A DNA stretch of 19,749 nucleotides from 2-02-FULL-62-14 sp035632555 (GTDB lineage: Bacteria > Nitrospirota > Nitrospiria > Nitrospirales > Nitrospiraceae), in contig DASQGO010000046.1 in NCBI GenBank assembly GCA_035632555.1, forward strand, positions 1-19,749. Direction: 5' to 3'. The notes beneath the pieces are model-generated. The model was not told where the DNA came from, ran no database searches, and saw only the letters and a list, made by a program, of their open reading frames with translations. Shown here piece by piece: positions 14,886-19,749 of the stretch (position 1 is its first letter; every line of letters begins with the position of its first letter). The translations under genes were made by a program, and so were the position numbers.

Positions 14886-16798
14886 CGGAACGGCATCGCC
14901 GTTTCATACCGATCCTCCCCGCCCAGGTCGAAGAATCGGCTCACGCTGCCGGACAGCGCAAGCCCCATCCCCTGAGGCACCCGATACCGATCGCTCCCGC
15001 CCGCGTCGATGAACAAACTCCACGCGTGATGCTCGGCGATGCCGAGTCCTGTAGAACGCTGGAGATCGTAGGCATCCCCGTCTGCTCCATCGTCAACAGC
15101 CAGCGCGACGCTCCGATCCCAGGCCGCCGCCCCGTTGTAGACCGGCCCGGTCGATCCGTAGCGATCGACGCCGGCGCGATCCACGAACAGGCCGACTCCG
15201 AAATGTGCACCGGCTCCGTGTCCGTAGCGCGCCGCCTCATGCGCGTCGTTGCCGCGCTCATCCATCTTGATCCCGGCACCGTAGTAGTAGCCGACGCCTT
15301 GCGAAAAATTCGACCCGGTATAGCGATCGCCCCCCTCATGATCCAGCACCAGCCCGATCCCGCCGGCAACGTCTTCGACGACTGGCGGTTCTTGCTTCGG
15401 TAGAAGTCGCTGGCCGGCGCCGGCGCCGATTCCAAAACAATCGTACTGAAAGCGCGTTTCGCCGGGCTTGGCATCGGGCGCATCGACCCGGTTATACCCG
15501 CTCGCGTAGCGGTTTCCGCATTGATAGGCATCGTTTCCCGCCAGATCGATCACGGCGCCGATTCCGAGGGGGCCCCCAAACCCGATCGCATATCCGAAGC
15601 TGGTGTAGTCATCGTTTCCGGCCTGATCCACCAGCAGGCCCACGCCGCCGATCGCCGCACCTTGCGTCAAGCGAGATCCCGTATAACGATCGTCGCCCTT
15701 CTGGTCGACCAGCAGACCGATTCCCGCGAAGCCGGCACCGCCGCTTCCCGCATCCAAGTGATACTGATCGTTGCCGGCGCAATCCACCAGCATGCCGACC
15801 CCGAGCCGTCCGGCGGCCAGGCCCAACGGGCCCGCCTTGTAGATATCGTCGCCTTCAAGATCGATCACCACACTGATGCCCTGCGATTCATCCACCGGAA
15901 CAGCAATGCCGTCATAGATATCGTTGCCCCCGAGATCGAGCAGCAGCGCCACACGCGGTCCTCCATTGCGGTACGTATTGGGACCCCGTCCTCCGACGAC
16001 AATCCATCCCGCAGGCGTGTCCTGCGCCATCATCACCGTGCCCGTCACCCAGGGCAATGGCTGAAGTTGGGATGGCATGTTCTTGAAGGCCGCGCGCGCC
16101 GCTCTCAGCCAGTCCTCGTCCGCCAAACTCGCAACGGTCTGTGCCGCGGCAAGCAATTCCGCTCCGTCTATTCGATCGGCCGTCAGCTTGAAAAATCGGT
16201 TATTGAGGAGCGCGCGGGCGCGTTGCTCCTCGTTCTGCTCGGACAGTTGCGGCACAAAATAGTTGGCCAGAAACATGGCGTGCTCGAAGAGAAAGCGCCG
16301 CTCGGATTCGCTCAGGGCTTCGATCGCATGCTCCCGAAGCCGGTGAGCCTCGATGAGCACGGCGCGCATATAGGCGACGTGTTCCTCCGGCTTCGTCGAG
16401 AGGGGAGGAACACCCAGCGCGCCCAGCGCCGCCGGCTGGCCGAGCATGTCGTGCAACGCCGTCGTCAACTCCGCCACCGGATGCAACCGGAAGGGGGCCA
16501 CCGCCACGCGAAACACCCGCTGCTCGAACGTTACAAAGCCCTGCCAGGGATCCGTCAATGTCTGCACGACGAGCGGCAGCTTGAACAGCACGGCATCCGT
16601 CGCCGCATCGCTCGGCTCCGTCGGCACCGTCGCCTCCTGGACATCCTTCCCGTACTCCGCATCGTTGCGGATCTTGTCAAACAACAACTCGACCGGCATC
16701 CTCATATCCAGGGGATGATCGACCTGTGGCGTACCTGCACATCCGACGACAGCTGCCAGGACTCCCCCGCTGATTGTCAGCGCGAATCCACGTGCCAT
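14831..16798 (-). CDS. Lipoprotein with about twelve ~26-residue hhhDxxGxDxY repeats
   Basis: This is a 655-aa protein. The signal ends in a lipobox (VVGC, Cys20), so it is a predicted lipoprotein. Residues about 30-260 are mostly helical with no family I recognise. From about 280 to the end, motifs such as LLLDLGGNDIYDG, LLVDQKGDDRYTG and LFIDAGGSDRY recur. The lead Asp falls at residues 288, 313, 339, 365, 391, 418, 486, 513, 540, 569, 598 and 624. Steps are 25-29 residues, apart from one insert of about 40 between 418 and 486. The protein stops at GLFVDR, the start of a thirteenth unit. The pattern fits a beta-solenoid with stacked Asp/Asn, possibly binding cations. It begins 1 bp after the RlmL-like stop, with GGAAG upstream. 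An alternative start at 16879 would place a hydrophilic Cys-rich segment ahead of the signal and is rejected. Confidence 0.85.
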   Translation of the reverse strand: MARGFALTISGGVLAAVVGCAGTPQVDHPLDMRMPVELLFDKIRNDAEYGKDVQEATVPTEPSDAATDAVLFKLPLVVQTLTDPWQGFVTFEQRVFRVAVAPFRLHPVAELTTALHDMLGQPAALGALGVPPLSTKPEEHVAYMRAVLIEAHRLREHAIEALSESERRFLFEHAMFLANYFVPQLSEQNEEQRARALLNNRFFKLTADRIDGAELLAAAQTVASLADEDWLRAARAAFKNMPSQLQPLPWVTGTVMMAQDTPAGWIVVGGRGPNTYRNGGPRVALLLDLGGNDIYDGIAVPVDESQGISVVIDLEGDDIYKAGPLGLAAGRLGVGMLVDCAGNDQYHLDAGSGGAGFAGIGLLVDQKGDDRYTGSRLTQGAAIGGVGLLVDQAGNDDYTSFGYAIGFGGPLGIGAVIDLAGNDAYQCGNRYASGYNRVDAPDAKPGETRFQYDCFGIGAGAGQRLLPKQEPPVVEDVAGGIGLVLDHEGGDRYTGSNFSQGVGYYYGAGIKMDERGNDAHEAARYGHGAGAHFGVGLFVDRAGVDRYGSTGPVYNGAAAWDRSVALAVDDGADGDAYDLQRSTGLGIAEHHAWSLFIDAGGSDRYRVPQGMGLALSGSVSRFFDLGGEDRYETAMPFRQGAVLRREGPGGLFVDR

Positions 16799-16799
16799 G

Positions 16800-17978
16800 T
16801 CACATCTTCCCTGCTTGATTCGGCACTGTCCGGCGCATCGAGCCCTGAACGAGCCGGAACTCATACAGCCGGCATTCAAGAGCGCCGTTGAAGAGCGGCG
16901 TGCGGCGGGACGGAGTCAGGCGGATCAGCTTCGGCAAACGCAGATCGGCGGTGAAGATATAGGCGCGCCAGCCGGCGAAGCGCTGCTTCAGCACATCGCC
17001 CAGACGCGGGTACAATTCGGCCAGATCAGCCTCCTCGCCCGTGCGAACCCCGTATGGCGGATTCATCACAAGAATCCCCGACTCCGCCGGCGGCTTCATG
17101 TCCAGCACGCTGACGTGCTTGAGCGGCACGGCATCCGCAAGACCGGCCGCCGCCAGATTGGCCCGCGCCGCCGCCAGCACGTTGCCGTTGACGTCGCTTC
17201 CGTAGATGCTGAGCGGCACCGCTGGCTGTTGTTGTGCACGGCTGGCTTCGCAGAGCGCGTGCCAGTCCAGCTTGTGAAAATTGTTCAGCTTCTCGAACCC
17301 GAACCCACGGCCGAGCCCGGGCGCAATGCGCCGGGCGATGTGAGCCGCCTCCAGCAGGAACGTGCCACCCCCGCACATGGGGTCCAGCAAGGCCTGCTCG
17401 GGCATCCAGCCCGTCAGCTTCAGAACGCCGGCAGCGAGATTCTCCCTCATCGGCGCATCGATGCGGGCCGCACGGAACCCCCGCTTAAAGAGCGGCTCGC
17501 CGGATGTATCGAGATAGAGCGTGGCGTGCGTCGCGTCCAGAAATGCATCGATGCGCACGTCCGGTTTGGCCGTGTCCACGCTTGGGCGGGCTTTGGCGAC
17601 TGCAAAGAATTTGTCGCAAATCGCATCCTTGATCCGGAGTGTGACGAAGTTGAGGCTCTTGAGCGGACACTGCTGTGCGCTGACTTTGACCTTGATCGTG
17701 CGCTCGGCGGAAAACCAGTCGCGCCAGGGCAGCGCGCAGGCCGCCTCGTAGAGATCCTGCTCGCGGCGATAGGGGCCGTGCCAGATACGCCAGAGGATTC
17801 GGCTGGCAATCCGGCTCTCGAGATTGATGCGATAGCAGAGGTCGAAGGGACCGGCGAATCCGACCCCGCCCGGTGTCGGGGCAAGATCACGGGCACCGAG
17901 CTCCTGCAGCTCATCGGCAAGAACGGACTCCAGCCCGCGAGGGCAGGGGGCGAAAAACTGCGCTCGCGAGCCGTCCAT
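16800..17978 (-). CDS. RlmL-type 23S rRNA (guanine-N2) methyltransferase with THUMP domain
   Basis: This 392-aa protein matches the N-terminal half of E. coli RlmL and stand-alone homologues such as YpsC. These homologues methylate guanine N2 in rRNA. The N-terminal domain (FFAPCPRGLESVLADELQELGA) is followed by a THUMP region (about 50-160). Next come PLFKRGFR, the SAM motif LDPMCGGGTFLLEA (198-211), SDVNGNVL (261-268) and the catalytic NPPYG (306-310). The second (RlmK) half is absent, as in YpsC-type proteins. It lies 10 bp after FKBP and 1 bp before the repeat lipoprotein, inside a tight minus-strand operon. The ribosome site is weak, so coupling to FKBP translation is likely. Confidence 0.9.
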   Translation of the reverse strand: MDGSRAQFFAPCPRGLESVLADELQELGARDLAPTPGGVGFAGPFDLCYRINLESRIASRILWRIWHGPYRREQDLYEAACALPWRDWFSAERTIKVKVSAQQCPLKSLNFVTLRIKDAICDKFFAVAKARPSVDTAKPDVRIDAFLDATHATLYLDTSGEPLFKRGFRAARIDAPMRENLAAGVLKLTGWMPEQALLDPMCGGGTFLLEAAHIARRIAPGLGRGFGFEKLNNFHKLDWHALCEASRAQQQPAVPLSIYGSDVNGNVLAAARANLAAAGLADAVPLKHVSVLDMKPPAESGILVMNPPYGVRTGEEADLAELYPRLGDVLKQRFAGWRAYIFTADLRLPKLIRLTPSRRTPLFNGALECRLYEFRLVQGSMRRTVPNQAGKM

Positions 17979-17988
17979 GCAGAGAAGC

Positions 17989-18333
17989 TTACTTGATGCC
18001 CAGCAGTTCGACGTCGAAGATCAGCGTGGCGTTGGGCGGAATCGCCCCGCCGGCTCCGCGGGCGCCGTAGCCCAACCCGGGAGGAATTGTCAGCTTGCGC
18101 TTGCCGCCGACCTTCATCCCCTGCACGCCTTCGTCCCAGCCTTTGATGACCCGACCCATCCCCAGCGGAAACTCGAACGGCTGCTTTCGATCCACGCTGG
18201 AATCAAACTTCTTCCCGTCCGTGAGCCAGCCGGTATAGTGCACGCTGACCGTCTGCCCCACCTTGGCTTCCGCCCCCGTGCCGACCTTGAGGTCTTCATA
18301 TTTCAATCCCGACGGTGTCGTGACATCTGCCAT
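17989..18333 (-). CDS. FKBP-type peptidyl-prolyl cis-trans isomerase
   Basis: This 114-aa single-domain FKBP speeds cis-trans isomerisation at proline during protein folding. No signal peptide is present (starts MADVTTPSGLKYED), so it is cytoplasmic. The FKBP core shows VHYTGWLTDGKKFDSS, the PFEFPLGMGRVIKGWDEGV block with the conserved active-site Trp, and IPPGLGYGARGAG followed by IPPNATLIFDVELL. All main pocket residues of the family appear present. The ATG follows AAGGAG. It sits between the A-type domain gene (26 bp) and the RlmL-like gene (10 bp). Confidence 0.95.
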   Translation of the reverse strand: MADVTTPSGLKYEDLKVGTGAEAKVGQTVSVHYTGWLTDGKKFDSSVDRKQPFEFPLGMGRVIKGWDEGVQGMKVGGKRKLTIPPGLGYGARGAGGAIPPNATLIFDVELLGIK

Positions 18334-18359
18334 GTCTGCTCCTTGGTTGAGGGTGCTCG

Positions 18360-18671
18360 CTAATTTAAATTGACAAGATCAAGCCGGAAATCTTCCTGCG
18401 GCTCCGCATGGTGGAACTTAAATCCTCCCGGAACCTGATAATCCATGGTGATGCCGTCCATCCGCGCCGCGCTGGAGGCGGCCACCGCGAGCGTCAGACC
18501 CTCGATCGTCTGCACCGCATCGTCCGGCTGAACCTTATCCTCCAGGGTGATGTTGAACGCCAAGCGATGCTCGTCCAGGTCCTTCACCTGCACACGGACG
18601 ACAGGATCCTCCGGGTGCGCAAGGACCAACGCTTTAAGATGTTCCACGGCCGATCGCGTGACTTTGATCAT
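18360..18671 (-). CDS. A-type (IscA/HesB-like) domain protein lacking all cysteines
   Basis: This 103-aa protein has the order of an A-type iron-sulfur carrier: VTRSAVEHLKAL at the start, VRVQVKDLDEHRLAF in the first sheet, and a late MDGITMDYQVPGGFKFHH that aligns with the GFKF segment of IscA. It contains no cysteine at all, so the three cluster-binding Cys of IscA/ErpA are missing. It therefore cannot carry an Fe-S cluster in the known way and may be a structural or regulatory relative. It begins 6 bp after the NTPase stop, has only a weak ribosome site, and is probably translationally coupled. The fold call rests on pattern and should be tested by profile search. Confidence 0.65.
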   Translation of the reverse strand: MIKVTRSAVEHLKALVLAHPEDPVVRVQVKDLDEHRLAFNITLEDKVQPDDAVQTIEGLTLAVAASSAARMDGITMDYQVPGGFKFHHAEPQEDFRLDLVNLN

Positions 18672-18677
18672 CGACGG

Positions 18678-19670
18678 TTACCCGCACTGCGCCGACACAT
18701 ACCACTCGTTGAACAGTCTGCAGGATGCGTTCAGCATCGCGCCCTCGTCCAGATTCCACCGGCTGACCAGCCCAAGATAGCACAAGGCGTCCGCCGCCGG
18801 CTTCACGGAACCGACTTTCAGCGATTTTGCCGCCTCTTTGGGATTGACGGGCTTCCCTTTTTTAATCAGCCATCGGAGCAGTTTGCGCTCGCCCGGCTCC
18901 GCCGCATTCACGCAGGCCTCAAAAAACGGTGCGAGCTTCTCAACGGTGGCGCGCAGCACGGCCCTGGTTCCGGATTTCGGCTCGGCTGCCAGGAGCTGCG
19001 CCCGCAGCGTTTTGAGCACGTAGGGATGCGTCCCGCCCTGCTCCAAGGCCATGTCAATCTGCACAGGCTGAAGCGCTGGCCCCACCAGCGAGCGCGCCTC
19101 GCCATCGAGGAGCACCGCCAGCGGTGCCAACTGGAGATTCAACTCGGCCTTCGCGCTCTTCGCATACTCATACCATCTGCGATCGCCCGCCCATACAACC
19201 GCCTGATCGGCCGTTCCACGCTGCACGGAGCTTTTGATTTTCCCGTCCAACAGATCCCCTTCCGCCATCAAGGCCTCGCAATTGTCGAGCAGCAACACCT
19301 GCACCCGATCCCATTCCCCGGTCAGAAATTTGCGGCGGATGTCCTGATTAAGAAGATCCAAGTACTGCACGGCAGGATTGGTCCACGACGGCGTCTGCTG
19401 ACGCTCCAGCACCCAGCGGAGCTGGAGAAGCAGCGACGTCTTGCCCAGCTTCGGGCCGCCGTACAGAAGGACCGACTGCCAGTTGCTGCAGCGGCCGGCA
19501 AGATTCCTCACGAGCCCTGCCCGTCCGATAAAGCGCACCGGCCCGAAGACAGGCGCGTCGGGATCGGAGGCGCGGAGACGCGGTTCGCAGGTGGTCAGCA
19601 CGGAGCCTCGCGGGTTGGGATGAGGAACGAAAATCGAAGCTAGATTAAGGGTTTTGCCCGCGCTCGTCAA
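18678..19670 (-). CDS. STAND/AAA-like P-loop NTPase with C-terminal winged-helix-like region
   Basis: This 330-aa soluble ATPase has an N-terminal segment ending in FIGRAGLVRNL (47-57), a typical lead-in of STAND-type NTPases. Walker A is GGPKLGKTS (71-79) and Walker B is VLLLDNCEAL (125-134). A GGTHPYVLKTL block (212-222) matches the conserved Gly-x-Pro sensor helix of this group. The C-terminal 80 residues (KLLRWLIKKGKPVNPKEAAKSLKVG) look like a winged helix. No effector or repeat-sensor domain is attached. The start is uncertain: TTG at 19670 has GGGAA close by, while GTG at 19601 has GAGG upstream. The frame stays open to 19736 but has no ATG, GTG or TTG earlier. It is the first gene of the five-gene run. 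Confidence 0.72.
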   Translation of the reverse strand: MTSAGKTLNLASIFVPHPNPRGSVLTTCEPRLRASDPDAPVFGPVRFIGRAGLVRNLAGRCSNWQSVLLYGGPKLGKTSLLLQLRWVLERQQTPSWTNPAVQYLDLLNQDIRRKFLTGEWDRVQVLLLDNCEALMAEGDLLDGKIKSSVQRGTADQAVVWAGDRRWYEYAKSAKAELNLQLAPLAVLLDGEARSLVGPALQPVQIDMALEQGGTHPYVLKTLRAQLLAAEPKSGTRAVLRATVEKLAPFFEACVNAAEPGERKLLRWLIKKGKPVNPKEAAKSLKVGSVKPAADALCYLGLVSRWNLDEGAMLNASCRLFNEWYVSAQCG

Positions 19671-19749
19671 ATTTCCCAGACCGAGGATGAACAGATCGCG
19701 CCCCGTTCCACTCGCAGCAATCGCTGTCGTGCCCGTTTATGATTGCGAT
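19671..19749. other. Window edge upstream of the NTPase gene
   Basis: These 79 bases hold no gene that can be supported. One minus-strand frame is open from the window edge to a TAA at 19645-19647 and could be the tail of an upstream gene overlapping the NTPase start, but about 33 codons are not enough to judge. No promoter match is clear. Confidence 0.3.

Noticed and set aside
15521..16891. 456-codon plus-strand open frame antisense to the repeat lipoprotein
   Set aside because: It is the mirror of the lipoprotein codons. Its repeated IVxxxIxHxAD-like pattern comes from the complementary strand of the repeat.
16797..17996. 399-codon plus-strand open frame antisense to the RlmL-like gene
   Set aside because: The opposite strand has THUMP, SAM and NPPYG motifs with a fitting start; this frame has none.
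18408..19643. 411-codon plus-strand open frame antisense to the NTPase and A-type genes
   Set aside because: Composition is His/Arg/Gln-rich and no motif is seen, while the minus strand shows Walker motifs and short operon gaps.

Overview
This is a bacterial chromosomal window of about 60% GC, densely coding on both strands. It has no insertion sequence, prophage, CRISPR array or rRNA gene. The gene mix is pilT and pilU, bioF, a c-type cytochrome, an Sm-like periplasmic protein, a large cobalamin-type radical SAM protein and a SUMF1-like protein. That mix, with the codon style, suggests a Gram-negative, possibly Nitrospira-like (Nitrospirota) organism. The phylum is an inference and was not tested by any search.

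Left part (2-6073, + strand): a YfhO-type polytopic membrane protein, cut by the window edge, overlaps bioF by 23 bp. Then comes a tandem pair of type IV pilus retraction ATPases, pilT and pilU, closed by a strong terminator. Facing them (6061-7986, - strand) is a three-gene group: an exported SUMF1-like protein, a thioredoxin-fold AhpC/TSA protein and a membrane-anchored monoheme cytochrome c. The cytochrome stop codon lies inside the pilU terminator stem. A tRNA-Glu(UUC) gene with an encoded CCA follows at 8113-8190.

Middle (8280-14885): a DUF5069 gene is divergent from a 1-Cys peroxiredoxin. A minus-strand run then reads Phd/YefM-like antitoxin, DoxX-like membrane protein, hypothetical protein, radical SAM/B12 protein. 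The antitoxin-like gene has no recognisable toxin beside it, and a perfect palindrome sits inside its likely promoter. Next come an exported Sm-like protein (+), MsrB (-) and a Dph6-like PP-loop ATPase (+).

Right part (14831-19670, - strand): a tight five-gene run with gaps of 6, 26, 10 and 1 bp. In order of transcription it encodes a STAND/AAA-like P-loop NTPase, a cysteine-free A-type (IscA/HesB-like) domain protein, an FKBP prolyl isomerase, an RlmL-type rRNA methyltransferase and a lipoprotein. The lipoprotein carries about 12 repeats of roughly 26 residues built on hhhDxxGxDxY, and it ends inside a thirteenth repeat. This lipoprotein and its operon are the most unusual content of the window.
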